A DNA stretch of 64,000 bases from Paraeggerthella hongkongensis (GCF_003340345.1 NZ_PPTQ01000013.1:24937-88936), one strand, 5' to 3'. Counted from the stretch's first letter, positions 35,726 to 44,645 are shown. Numbers and translations are program-made. Notes: generated by a model not told the origin, from the sequence alone.

Positions 35726-36510
35726 CACGCACTCGCTTTCGTATGGTTGATCAGGTGCGCTTGGTAGCCAGCACCGAAGCCGTTGTCGATGTTGACCACC
35801 GACACGCCGGAAGCGCATGAGTTCAGCATGGCCAGAAGAGCGGCCACCCCGCCGAAGCTGGCGCCGTAGCCCACGCTGGTGGGGACCGCGATGACCGGGC
35901 ACGATGCAAGCCCTCCCACCACGCTTGCCAAGGCTCCCTCCATGCCGGCGACCGCCACCACCACGCGAGCGGCCGCGATTTCGTCGGCATGCGCCAGCAA
36001 GCGGTGCAGGCCGGCCACGCCCACGTCGTACAGGCGCGTCACGCGATTGCCCAGCATCTCGGCCGTAACCGCAGCCTCCTCGGCCACGGGCAGGTCGCTC
36101 GTGCCCGCGGCGGCCACGACCACGCTCCCGTTGCCATCGGGCTCCGGAAAGTCGCCCAAAATACCCAAGCGGGGCAGCTCTCGATAGGCGAACGCCAACG
36201 CATCGCAGCCGCCCTCCCTTGCCAGGCTGTCGCGAACCTCCGAAGCCTTCTCGGCGTCCAAGCGCGTGATCAGCACGCGCTGCTGGCCGCCCTCGACGAG
36301 AGCACGGCACACGCCCGTTATCTGCTGGGCGGTCTTTCCCGCGCCGTACACCACCTCCGGCACGCCTTGGCGCACGCCACGATGATGATCGACCTTGGCA
36401 TAGCCCAAATCCGTGAACGGAGCGATGCGCAGCGCTCGCTCCGCGTCGTCCACCGAAGCCGTCCCCGCCGCCACTCGCTCGAGCAGTTCATGCAAATCGC
36501 GTTGATCCAT
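35725..36510 (-). CDS. larB: LarB, nickel-pincer cofactor biosynthesis carboxylase
   Basis: 261 residues. Family marks: FTDLGYAKVDHHRGVRQGVPEVVYGAGKT, VVVAAAGTSDLPVAEEAA (AIR-carboxylase-like fold), YDVGVAGLHRLL, VVVAVAGMEGALASVVGGL and AVPTSVGYGASFGGVAALL. LarB carboxylates and hydrolyses nicotinic acid adenine dinucleotide in the first step of the nickel-pincer cofactor. The downstream larC-like gene overlaps by ATGA. No larE or larA is in the window. Confidence 0.92.
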   Translation of the reverse strand: MDQRDLHELLERVAAGTASVDDAERALRIAPFTDLGYAKVDHHRGVRQGVPEVVYGAGKTAQQITGVCRALVEGGQQRVLITRLDAEKASEVRDSLAREGGCDALAFAYRELPRLGILGDFPEPDGNGSVVVAAAGTSDLPVAEEAAVTAEMLGNRVTRLYDVGVAGLHRLLAHADEIAAARVVVAVAGMEGALASVVGGLASCPVIAVPTSVGYGASFGGVAALLAMLNSCASGVSVVNIDNGFGAGYQAHLINHTKASA

Positions 36511-36630
36511 GCGCGCTCCCTTGTCGTTCGATTGCGAAATCCATTGAACCACTTGAAGCCCGGTCAAGGTCAAGTTCTGCACGAAATCTCGAAAAGCGCA
36601 CGGCCGCACCGAGATCCCGAGCCTCAACCT

Positions 36631-36665
36631 AAAAACCCCGAGCAGCGGCTCAGCGCTGCTCGGGG
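36631..36665 (-). terminator. Terminator of the acyl-CoA dehydrogenase gene
   Basis: Perfect 12-bp stem CCCCGAGCAGCG (36636-36647) with its complement (36654-36665), followed on the minus strand by five T (complement of 36631-36635). Confidence 0.85.
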
Positions 36666-36690
36666 CGACAAGGAGCATGATCGCGAAAGG

Positions 36691-37905
36691 CTACAGATCG
36701 CCGCCGGCGATCCAATCAAGGCCCGGGTACTCCAGATGGGCGTTGTGCTTCTCAAGCTCGCGCGCAATGGTGATGCGCTGGATGGTGGGAGACCCCTCCT
36801 CCAGCCAAAGCGCGCGGCAGTCGCGGTACAGGCGCTCGGTCGGTCCGTAAGGAGAGTCTTCGAAGTAGCCGTCGCCGCCGAATATCTCGAGCATTTCGTC
36901 GGACACGAGCTTGACCGCATCGATCGAGAACAGCTTGCACATGGCCGCTTTCTCGGCGATGTAGGGGTTGCGATGGTCCAGGTCGTAATCTTCGGCGAAA
37001 TCGATCACCATGGTGCGAAGCGCATGGGTCATCGTAGCCATGTTCGCAAGCTTCATCTTGATGGCCTGGCGCGTGTTGATGGTCTTGCCGAACGTCACGC
37101 GATCACGGGCGCGCGCAAGCGACATGTCCAGCATGCGCTGGCACATTCCCAGGTTCGAATCGGCAATGTGCACGCGCGAAATGGCAAGCGAGTGCATGGC
37201 GACTTCCATGCCCTGGCCCTCTTCGCCCAGCAGGTACTTCGGCTCCAGCTTCACATCGGTGAACTTCAAGCCCGCGTGCCCGGCGCCGCGGCAGCCCATC
37301 ATGTGAGGCATGGGAACCAGCTCGAATCCGGGAGCGTCCATCGGCACGAAGAAAGCGGACAGGCGCTCGTCGCCGGTCTTCTCGGGATCGGTGACGGCGA
37401 TGACATAGGCGAACTGCGACACGTCGGTGTGCGAGATCAGCCACTTCTCGCCATTCAAGATGTAGTTGCCGTCGGCATCCTTGACCGCCGTGGAATGCAC
37501 GTCGGCGCCGGTACCGCCGGTCTGCTCGGTCAGGGCGAAGCAGGTGAACACGCTTTTGTCGCAGAACTTGTGCATGTACTCGGCTTTGAGCTCAGGGCAA
37601 CCGTAATCGTCGAGAATGCGCCAGTTGAGGTCGGCTGCGTAATGCAGGTGCATGCGCATGCCGCCGGGGCCGCGAGAGAATTCCTCTTGGACTTGCAGGA
37701 TCTCCTTCTCGGTAAAGCCCCATCCGCCGTACTCCACCGGAAGAGCGTAGCGATACAGGTTGTTGTCACGCGCGAGGTCGATGAACTCCTGCGGGAACTT
37801 GTTCGTGACCTCGACCTCCTTCTGCATTTCTTCAAAAGGCCCCTCGGCGAGCTCGCGGCAGGTCTTGAGGAAGCCCTTGAATTCCTCCTGCGTCAATATG
37901 CCCAT
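36691..37905 (-). CDS. Acyl-CoA dehydrogenase
   Basis: 404 residues, usual length. FAD-binding and dehydrogenase marks: CFALTEQTGGTGADVHSTAV, NGEKWLISHTDVSQFA, AISRVHIADSNLGMCQRMLD, RVTFGKTINTRQAIKMKLA, and near the C-terminus FGGDGYFED and LEEGSPTIQRITIAREL where the catalytic Glu is expected. It oxidises or, in anaerobes, reduces a CoA-thioester double bond with an electron-transfer flavoprotein; the substrate is unknown. There is no etfAB next to it. AAGGAGG precedes ATG 37905. It is monocistronic with its own terminator and a palindrome over the -35. Confidence 0.9.
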   Translation of the reverse strand: MGILTQEEFKGFLKTCRELAEGPFEEMQKEVEVTNKFPQEFIDLARDNNLYRYALPVEYGGWGFTEKEILQVQEEFSRGPGGMRMHLHYAADLNWRILDDYGCPELKAEYMHKFCDKSVFTCFALTEQTGGTGADVHSTAVKDADGNYILNGEKWLISHTDVSQFAYVIAVTDPEKTGDERLSAFFVPMDAPGFELVPMPHMMGCRGAGHAGLKFTDVKLEPKYLLGEEGQGMEVAMHSLAISRVHIADSNLGMCQRMLDMSLARARDRVTFGKTINTRQAIKMKLANMATMTHALRTMVIDFAEDYDLDHRNPYIAEKAAMCKLFSIDAVKLVSDEMLEIFGGDGYFEDSPYGPTERLYRDCRALWLEEGSPTIQRITIARELEKHNAHLEYPGLDWIAGGDL

Positions 37906-38036
37906 ACGTCCTCCTTAGCCTCTGCATGCAACGTCTCGGCTGCGATATCCGCGAAACGCGGCGCGTCATAATAGTCCCAGTGTGCCCCAGGTGCAGCAAG
38001 GGTGTCCAATAGGAAATGACCGGGGTTTCGTTGCGA

Positions 38037-38075
38037 TCTATAGGAAATTCCGATAGGTTTTCTCAAAATTGAGAA
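38037..38075 (-). promoter_or_regulatory. Acyl-CoA dehydrogenase promoter with palindrome and direct repeat
   Basis: Minus strand TTGAGA (complement of 38061-38066), 18-nt spacer, TATAGA (complement of 38037-38042). The -35 lies in the palindrome TTCTCAA-AA-TTGAGAA (38060-38075). The 9-mer ATAGGAAAT occurs twice, at 38009-38017 and 38040-38048, 31 bp apart (about three helical turns). This intergenic stretch (37906-38206) has no gene. Confidence 0.5.
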
Positions 38076-38200
38076 GAACCCGCATTGATTACAGTATTTC
38101 CCCAGATCAGGGCATCGTTAAAACGAACGTGGCCCGCTGGTTCAGCCGACGCCGACCGCACGCGCAAAACCAGCAAACGCCTACGTTTGGCCAATGACAA

Positions 38201-38232
38201 AAAAATCGCCTGGAACTTCGAAGCTCCAGGCG
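38201..38232 (-). terminator. Terminator of the solute-binding lipoprotein gene
   Basis: Stem CGCCTGGA (38207-38214) with TCCAGGCG (38225-38232), inner TTCGAA, then on the minus strand ATTTTTTT. Confidence 0.85.
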
Positions 38233-38263
38233 GTTCAGGCCGTACTCAGTGCAAGGCGAAACG

Positions 38264-39220
38264 CTACGCGCTCGCATTCGAAGGCGACACGGCGTTCGAA
38301 CCCGCCTGGCCCGTCGAAACGTTCGTCGTGGACGAAGACGCCGGCGTGGTTCCATTCGTCTTGCTGGAAGAGGACGCCTCGGCGCCGGCAGTCAGCGGAA
38401 TGCTGGACAGGTCGAGCGCAGAGCCCAGCCACTTCTTTTCGATAACCGAAATCACGCCGTTGCCTTCAAGCGTGGCCAGCGCGTCGGAAATCGCCTGCTT
38501 CAAATCGGAGTTCCCATCGAGCACGCCCGCCGCGTACCCGCTCGGCTGCTGCATGAGCGCCACGATCTTCACGTCGTCGCCCGCGTTATGCGCCGCGTAC
38601 GTGCCGATGATGGCGTCGGCCGCAACGTACTGCACCTGGCCGGACGCAAGAGCGGCGAACGCGCTCTTCAGATCCTCAGTCGTGGTGATGGTTCCCTGAT
38701 CGAACTCGTTCGTAACCGCCCACGCGCTCTTAGAGGACACCTGAGCCGCGATTTTCGGCTGGGAATCGTTGGTAGGAACCGCTGTGTTGGAAGGAGCGGA
38801 GAACAGGGCCACCGCGGTAGGCAGGTACGCATCCGAAGTCCAGAAGGAATTGCCGGTGTCGGACTTATCGACATCCATGACCACGTCGACCTTGCCCTCG
38901 GTCAAAGCGCCTTCCGGATCGGTTCCCACGTCTACGACCTCAAGCTTCAGGCCAAGGCTGTCGGCCAAAGCGGCCGCCACGTCCACGGCTATGCCGACGA
39001 TCTTCGTGGAATTCTGGGGCGTCCCCGCAAGCGGGACGTTACTGGTGTTCACGCCCACGCGCAGCACGCCTTCTTTAGCGATCGTCGGAGACGAGAGCTT
39101 CGGCGTTGCCTCGGGCGGCGTATAGGTTTGCTGCGATGTGCAGCCCGTCATACAGGCGACCAGGGCCGCCATGCAAGCGACGACGAAACCGCGCGTCGCA
39201 AGCGTTTTCAAACGCTTCAT
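38264..39220 (-). CDS. Solute-binding lipoprotein, SBP family 3 (amino-acid type), orphan
   Basis: 318 residues. A signal peptide MKRLKTLATRGFVVACMAAL leads to a lipobox with Cys in CMTGC, so it should be anchored outside the membrane. The SBP-bac-3 fold follows: EGVLRVGVNTSNVP, IVGIAVDVAAALADSLGLKLEVV, KVDVVMDVDKS, and the closing VISVIEKKWLG, then a Ser/Thr/Asn-rich tail of ~50 residues that is unusual. Such proteins deliver polar amino acids to ABC importers or sense them; no permease or ATPase is adjacent. ATG 39220 follows GGAGG by 10 nt; ATG 39253 would add 11 residues. Confidence 0.85.
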   Translation of the reverse strand: MKRLKTLATRGFVVACMAALVACMTGCTSQQTYTPPEATPKLSSPTIAKEGVLRVGVNTSNVPLAGTPQNSTKIVGIAVDVAAALADSLGLKLEVVDVGTDPEGALTEGKVDVVMDVDKSDTGNSFWTSDAYLPTAVALFSAPSNTAVPTNDSQPKIAAQVSSKSAWAVTNEFDQGTITTTEDLKSAFAALASGQVQYVAADAIIGTYAAHNAGDDVKIVALMQQPSGYAAGVLDGNSDLKQAISDALATLEGNGVISVIEKKWLGSALDLSSIPLTAGAEASSSSKTNGTTPASSSTTNVSTGQAGSNAVSPSNASA

Positions 39221-39768
39221 AACCGAAGAGCCTCCATCCACTGCATCTCTCATGATAGCTTCTTCCGACTGACCTAGTCTTTGCCCCCACACTCGCGCAC
39301 TGGAACCGAGCTTGCGCCATTGTCCTCTCGCCCGCCGCGACGGTATGCCGCGTATAGACGGGCGGTGCGTCTTACCTCTAGGATACGCCATGATCGTCGC
39401 GCGCTGCGCACGCGGCTTACGTGGGTCCTTTCGACCGCATCTGCCGTGGACTGAGGTTTTCACCCGCAACTACAGACTCGAAAGAAGCATCCGCTAGTGT
39501 ATCAGATGATGAATTGAGCCGGAAGCACGCCCGCAGAATCTGCGGGAAACCGTTGCGCACGATTCGACGATTCGACGATACGACGCGGTTGCAGTTTCAA
39601 GAAAGGCACGGGGCCTCCCGCGCTCCCCGTGCTGGATCGGCGCAAAGCACCTGCTGGATCTGCGCTAGGTTTTCGCTGGGTTTGCGCTGGATCCGCGTTG
39701 GAAAGAGACTGGAAACACGTGCGGAAGCGTGCAGATTCGCGCTAGAGAGCACATGGTACGATCCGACC
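39221..39768. repeat. Long non-coding gap with short degenerate repeats
   Basis: About 550 bp between divergent genes with no convincing coding region. A hairpin CCGCAGA-A-TCTGCGG lies at 39535-39549. GATTCGAC-type octamers repeat three times near 39563-39586. From 39630 to 39705 there are four imperfect copies of a unit like GCTGGATCTGCGCT. A -10-like TACGAT lies at 39757-39762 for the comF-like gene. The rest is unexplained. Confidence 0.45.
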
Positions 39769-40599
39769 ATGATGACATGGAACGCAGCAGAGACGCCCCT
39801 GTACGGCGCAGGCAACGCGCCCGCGCCGCAGCGCCTTGCGAAGCGGACGGCTGGCATGCAGGAGCGGGTCCTGCACGTCGCAGCCACGTACGGACGCGGC
39901 GCGGCCGAGGCTCTTGCGGAAACGCTCTGGCCTACGCGCTGCGCAGTGTGCGACAAGCCGGGAGAAGTCCTTTGCGATCGCTGCCGGCTGAACCTTTCCT
40001 ACATAGACTGGTGGCGCGCCTGCCCTCGATGCGGCGCGCCGTACGGGTTTGCGCAATGCACCGAATGCAACGCGGTGACGTTGAGCGCGCTCGGAAGAGC
40101 GGAGCCCGCGCACGACGGCTGCGTCAGCGCCATCGCCTACGACGACGCCGCCGCGCGCATCGTGCGAACCTGGAAAGACGCCGGGGAGCGGCGCCTCGCG
40201 CGCACCATGGCCCTGATTATGGCTCGAACGGTCCCTCCCGCGTGGCTGGCCGAGAATCCCATGGTGGTCGGCGTCCCCGCAACGTCGGCGGCGCGTCGAA
40301 GGCGAGGCTTCGACCACGGCGACGACTTGGCGCGCGAAGTGGCAGCGCAGCTGTCCTTGAGCGTCGCTCCCGTGCTAGCGCGCCCCCGCAGCCGAGATCA
40401 GAGAACGCTCGCGCGACGCGGACGCCTCGAGAACATGGATGGAAGGCTTCGTCCCTTGCCCGGCGCAAGCGTTCCAACTGCGGCGCTGGTGGTAGACGAC
40501 GTATGCACCACCGGGGCCACGCTGTTCTCCGCCGCCGACGCCGTGCGCGAAGCGGGCGCCTCGCACGTCCGATGCCTCACCTTCGCGCGCGTCTGGTAA
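39769..40599 (+). CDS. comF: ComF-family phosphoribosyltransferase-like protein
   Basis: 276 residues. An N-terminal double zinc ribbon has CAVCDKPGEVLCDRC and CPRCGAPYGFAQCTEC, followed by a PRTase domain with VVGVPATSAARRRRGFDHGDDLA and the PRPP loop ALVVDDVCTTGATLFSA. ComF proteins take part in DNA uptake and single-strand handling in competent bacteria, or nucleobase salvage. No comE or comG genes are near. The ATG at 39769 lies 6 nt after TACGAT without a ribosome site, so the mRNA is probably leaderless; a second ATG follows directly. Confidence 0.85.
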   Translation: MMTWNAAETPLYGAGNAPAPQRLAKRTAGMQERVLHVAATYGRGAAEALAETLWPTRCAVCDKPGEVLCDRCRLNLSYIDWWRACPRCGAPYGFAQCTECNAVTLSALGRAEPAHDGCVSAIAYDDAAARIVRTWKDAGERRLARTMALIMARTVPPAWLAENPMVVGVPATSAARRRRGFDHGDDLAREVAAQLSLSVAPVLARPRSRDQRTLARRGRLENMDGRLRPLPGASVPTAALVVDDVCTTGATLFSAADAVREAGASHVRCLTFARVW

Positions 40600-40651
40600 G
40601 GGGCCGCGAGCCCGGCGCTTGCTCCTTGGAGCTGGTTGCCGATGCTGCAGG

Positions 40652-41977
40652 CTACAGGGAGCGCTCGCGCTTCTGCGCCGCCGCAGCGTCGGAGAACTCG
40701 GTCACGTCCACCGAGATGCTGTGCTGAATGGGCTTCCACTTGCACTTCTTCACCAGGGCCACCAAAGCAATGGGAATGTAGGTGAGCATGAACAACGGGA
40801 AGGTGAACATATAGAGGACCTTCTTGCCCGTGGTCGACCGGATGGAGTCCCACTCCACGAACGTGGTCAGCACGCCGAACATGAACATGAACACCAGATA
40901 GTTCATCAGGCAGAAGAAGATCGAGGACAGCGACGAAGCCACCATGATGCCCGTGGACATAAGCCCCATCGTGGACAAAACGATGATGATCGCGTTGAAC
41001 GTCACCGAAACGATGGTCAAAAGCATGCCGGGCGCAATGGTCATGAGCATGTCGTAGCACGCGAAGCGCGACCCCTTGGGGTTGGCGACGATGCCCTTCG
41101 CCAAACGCGCGCCGTAATGCCAGAACACCTGGTAAAAACCCTTCGCCCAGCGGAAACGCTGGTTCCAGGAATCGCGAAACGTCGTGGGCTGCTCGTCATA
41201 GAGAATAGCCGTGGGGCAATAGCTGATGCGCTGCCCCTCCAGAATGCTGTTCGCGGAGAACTCGATGTCCTCGGTCAGCAGGTGCCACTTCCAACCGCCA
41301 TGGCGCTCGATCACGTCGGCGGCGATGAAGAAGCCCGTGCCCGACACGGCGCAGCTCGTGTTGAGCGTGAGGCGCGCCTGGTTCAGGAACTTCGCTTCGC
41401 GCAAAAACCATACGGCGTAGCCGGCGGAAATCCAGTTCGAATCGTAGTTCTTCGAGTTGCGGTAGCTGGTGGACGCCTTCGCGCCGTTGTCGAAGGTCTT
41501 GTTCATCTCGCGGAAGTAGTTCACGTCAAGAACGTTGTCCGCATCGAACACGAAGTACGCTTCGTAACCGCGGTCGGCGTATTGCTCGCGAATAACCTGG
41601 AAGCCGTAATCGAGCGCGTAGCCCTTCCCCACTTCCTTGTCGTTGGTACGCGGGAACACGATGGCGCCGGCCTCGCGCGCTACCTGAGCGGTGTTGTCCG
41701 TGCAGTTGTCGGCGATAACGAACACGTCGATGAGCTCGGACGGATAGTTCTGCACCTTGATCGAGTGGATGAGGTCGCCGATGACCGCGCTTTCGTTGCG
41801 CGCCGAAATGACGGCTGCGAACTTGTGGTTCTTTTTGGCCGTCAGCTCCTTGGGCTTGCGTGTAAGCACGACGAACACGTAGTACAGCTGGTACGTGTAG
41901 CAGATCGTGAACGTGATGAACACGCAGAAGTTGAACACGTCGACGAACGAGATCTGCGAAAAAAACTGGTCTAGCAC
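40652..41977 (-). CDS. Processive family 2 glycosyltransferase, multi-span membrane protein
   Basis: 441 residues. One N-terminal helix (FNFCVFITFTICYTYQLYYV), a GT2 catalytic domain with AAVISARNESAVIGDLI, VFVIADNCTDNT, FVFDADN, the acceptor-site Asp in LLTEDIEFS and QRFRWAKG (the QxxRW motif of processive enzymes), then three or four C-terminal helices. This is the layout of hyaluronan/cellulose/poly-N-acetylglucosamine synthases, so it probably makes and exports a beta-linked surface polymer. GTG start at 41977 with AAGGAG 6 nt upstream. It is a single gene; no PilZ or accessory genes are seen. The product is unknown. Confidence 0.85.
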   Translation of the reverse strand: MLDQFFSQISFVDVFNFCVFITFTICYTYQLYYVFVVLTRKPKELTAKKNHKFAAVISARNESAVIGDLIHSIKVQNYPSELIDVFVIADNCTDNTAQVAREAGAIVFPRTNDKEVGKGYALDYGFQVIREQYADRGYEAYFVFDADNVLDVNYFREMNKTFDNGAKASTSYRNSKNYDSNWISAGYAVWFLREAKFLNQARLTLNTSCAVSGTGFFIAADVIERHGGWKWHLLTEDIEFSANSILEGQRISYCPTAILYDEQPTTFRDSWNQRFRWAKGFYQVFWHYGARLAKGIVANPKGSRFACYDMLMTIAPGMLLTIVSVTFNAIIIVLSTMGLMSTGIMVASSLSSIFFCLMNYLVFMFMFGVLTTFVEWDSIRSTTGKKVLYMFTFPLFMLTYIPIALVALVKKCKWKPIQHSISVDVTEFSDAAAAQKRERSL

Positions 41978-42298
41978 CTTAGCTCCTTATTCGGCTCCCC
42001 CCAGTGGAAGCGCACGCCAAATGCGGCCCAAAGGGCACACAGCAAACTTTTGAAAGTATAGCGACTGCAAAGCCCTTTGGGGCAGCACTGAGTCCGTTCG
42101 TTACCGTTTCTTTCGGTTTCGACTCAATAAATCACCGGTCTTCACACAGGTTCTGCATACGAACTTCACAAACGCACCCGCAGCGTGCGGTTCGTCCGTT
42201 TTATGAAACGCGCTTCAAGGGCCCCTTCCCCTGCAGCGTGTGATACGCTTACCCACGCAATCAAACGAACCATCGCACGAGCATCGGGAGGCAAATCC
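41978..42298. other. Divergent intergenic region with a split inverted repeat
   Basis: No gene seen. CCCAAAGGGC (42027-42036) and GCCCTTTGGG (42072-42081) form a perfect 10-bp inverted repeat around 35 nt; a minus-strand TATACT (complement of 42055-42060) lies between the arms and could be the -10 of the glycosyltransferase gene. The region before ahcY has only a loose TGATAC at 42240. Confidence 0.4.
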
Positions 42299-43558
42299 TT
42301 GAATCACGACATCAAAGACATCGCACTGGCGGACGACGGGTTGGCGCGCATCGAATGGGCCGATCGCGACATGCCCGTGCTGGCATCTATCCGCGAGCGT
42401 TTCGAGCGCGAAAAGCCTTTGGAAGGCGTGCGCATCGGCGCGTGCATGCACGTGACCACCGAAACGGCCAACCTCATGCGCGCGCTCGTGGCTTCCGGCG
42501 CGCACGTCGCGCTGTGCGCCTCCAACCCGCTGTCCACGCAAGACGACACCGCCGCCTCGCTTGTGCGCGACTTCGGCGTGAGCGTGCACGCCGTGGCCGG
42601 CGAGGACATGGAAACCTACGAGAAGCACCTCGAGGCGGTCATCGCCACCAACCCGCAGATCATCATGGACGACGGCGCGGACCTCGACACGGCGCTGCAC
42701 ACCACGTTCACCGACAAGCTGCAGCACGTCATAGGCGGCACCGAGGAAACCACCACGGGCGTCGTTCGACTTATGTCCATGGCGGCTGAAGGCACGCTCG
42801 CCTATCCCGTGTTCAACATCAACGACGCCAACACGAAGCACTGCTTCGACAACCACTACGGCACCGGCCAGTCCACCCTCGACGGCATCGTCCGCGCCAC
42901 GAACCGCCTGCTGTGCGGGCGCACCATCGTGATCTCGGGCTACGGCTACTGCGGCAGCGGCCTTGCCCTGCGCGCCCGCGGCATGGGCATGAACGTCATC
43001 GTATGCGAAATCGATCCGCTCAAGGCGCTCGAAGCCCACATGGAAGGCCTTCAGGTCATGAAGGCGGAAGACGCCGCGCGCTTTGCCGACGTATGGGTAA
43101 CGGTCACGGGCAACTGCAAGGTGGTCGACGGCCCCGCGTTCGAGAACATGAAGGACGGCGCCATCGTATGCAACTCCGGTCACTTCGACTCCGAGATCAA
43201 CCTGGAATGGCTCGAGCAGCATGCGGTCAAGAAAGAGGAGATCAAGCCGCTGGTCGAGGAGTACACGCTGGAGGACGGCCGCACGGTGATCGTGCTGGCG
43301 CAAGGACGCCTGGTGAACCTCGCATGCGCAGAAGGACACCCCGCGTCGGTCATGGACATGAGCTTCGCCAACCAGGCGCTAGCTGCCGAGTACCTGTACC
43401 TGCACGCCGGCGAGCTTGAGAACAAGGTCTACGACGTGCCCGCGAGCATTGACGACGGCGTTGCCCGCGTCAAGCTGGAAACGCTCGGCATCGAGATCGA
43501 CACGCTGACCGAAGAGCAGATCAAGTACATGGGTTCCTGGAACTTCGCGACCCTGTAG
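42299..43558 (+). CDS. ahcY: Adenosylhomocysteinase (S-adenosylhomocysteine hydrolase)
   Basis: 419 residues. NAD-binding motif VISGYGYCGSGLALRARGMG, substrate/NAD residues EETTTGVVRLMSM and YPVFNINDANTKHCFDNHYGTGQS, and the closing GHPASVMDMSFANQ. It reversibly splits S-adenosylhomocysteine to homocysteine and adenosine, removing the inhibitor formed by methyltransferases. The start is TTG at 42299, with GGGAGG 8-9 nt upstream; upstream in-frame ATGs lack family similarity. A diguanylate cyclase gene starts 7 nt after its stop. Confidence 0.93.
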   Translation: MNHDIKDIALADDGLARIEWADRDMPVLASIRERFEREKPLEGVRIGACMHVTTETANLMRALVASGAHVALCASNPLSTQDDTAASLVRDFGVSVHAVAGEDMETYEKHLEAVIATNPQIIMDDGADLDTALHTTFTDKLQHVIGGTEETTTGVVRLMSMAAEGTLAYPVFNINDANTKHCFDNHYGTGQSTLDGIVRATNRLLCGRTIVISGYGYCGSGLALRARGMGMNVIVCEIDPLKALEAHMEGLQVMKAEDAARFADVWVTVTGNCKVVDGPAFENMKDGAIVCNSGHFDSEINLEWLEQHAVKKEEIKPLVEEYTLEDGRTVIVLAQGRLVNLACAEGHPASVMDMSFANQALAAEYLYLHAGELENKVYDVPASIDDGVARVKLETLGIEIDTLTEEQIKYMGSWNFATL

Positions 43559-43565
43559 CCCAATC

Positions 43566-44480
43566 ATGTACCCCTACTCGGACCTGCATACGGACCTGCG
43601 CGACTACGCCGTGGGCGTCGCGCTGTTCGACAGCTATCGCTTGGTGGATACGAAGACGAACCTCGTCCATTCGTACTCCGCGTGCAGCGAAAGCGACGTC
43701 CCCGTGTGCAGCGAGGACCTATGCTACCGCGTTTGGGGTCGCAAGAGGCCTTGCGAAAACTGCACGTCCCAAGCTTGCCTGGATAAGCAGGAGCAGGTCA
43801 TCAAGATGGAGCAGCTCAACGGCCGCGTGCTGCTGATAAGCAGCCTCCCCACGGTAATCGCGGGGAGGCCCTACGCGCTCGAGCTGGTCAAAGACGTAAC
43901 GAGCAGCCTCATGGTAACCGATGAGATAGCCCATGAGAACATAGAGATCACCAGCATGATCGACCGATTCAATACGCTGGCCGTGCGAGATGCGTTCACC
44001 ATGCTGTACAACAAGACGTTCATCCACAGCGAATTGGAAACGCTGGCGAGCCAAGCCGAAGACCAGCTGGCCGAAGACGGCCGTCCCGCAGCGCTCGTGG
44101 CCATCGACGTCGACCTGTTCAAAGAGATCAACGACAATCACGGGCACAGCACCGGCGACGACGTGCTGCTCCACCTTGCCCAGCAATTCAAGAAGGTCGC
44201 CCGTTCGCTCGAGGACGGATGGGCCGGTCGCTTCGGGGGCGACGAGTTCTTCCTCTGCGCCCCCCACGGCCTCGATCGCAAGGATTTGGAGTTTCTGGAA
44301 ACGACGATCGCAGATGCCGAACGGCATCGCTTCGAAAACGGATCCCTGCCGTTCGGCATCACCGTAAGCTACGGGATCGCGTACTTGCAGGCGGGCGACA
44401 CGCGCCGATCGTTCATGGAGCGCGCCGACGAGGCCATGTACGCAGCCAAGCGAGAACGCCATCGCAGACAGCAAGGCTGA
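43566..44480 (+). CDS. Diguanylate cyclase with Cys-rich N-terminal sensor
   Basis: 304 residues. Residues 1-110 form a small sensor with six clustered cysteines in the region CSEDLCYRVWGRKRPCENC and the following TSQACLDK, a set that could bind a metal or Fe-S cluster. The GGDEF domain (about 135-300) is intact, with VAIDVDLFKEINDNHGH and AGRFGGDEFFL. No RxxD inhibitory site is at the usual distance before GGDEF, so product inhibition may be absent. It should be a cytosolic c-di-GMP synthase. ATG 43566 is 7 nt after ahcY and has no clear ribosome site, suggesting translational coupling to ahcY. Confidence 0.85.
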   Translation: MYPYSDLHTDLRDYAVGVALFDSYRLVDTKTNLVHSYSACSESDVPVCSEDLCYRVWGRKRPCENCTSQACLDKQEQVIKMEQLNGRVLLISSLPTVIAGRPYALELVKDVTSSLMVTDEIAHENIEITSMIDRFNTLAVRDAFTMLYNKTFIHSELETLASQAEDQLAEDGRPAALVAIDVDLFKEINDNHGHSTGDDVLLHLAQQFKKVARSLEDGWAGRFGGDEFFLCAPHGLDRKDLEFLETTIADAERHRFENGSLPFGITVSYGIAYLQAGDTRRSFMERADEAMYAAKRERHRRQQG

Positions 44481-44645
44481 CGGACGAAACATCGACCCCG
44501 ACCCTCGCCTCGCCCTTCGTCTTATCCGCAAGTCCAAGAATGCAGTATCATAGACTCTCACGAGCGGAATCCATCACCGGGCATTCCGCAAGCAACGCCG
44601 AGCAACGCGCCGTCGCGCGTGCTCCGTACGGTTTGGAGATGCGGT

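Noticed and set aside
41978..42298. SAH riboswitch before ahcY
   Set aside because: I could not find the conserved SAH riboswitch core in this stretch, only an inverted repeat and weak promoter elements.
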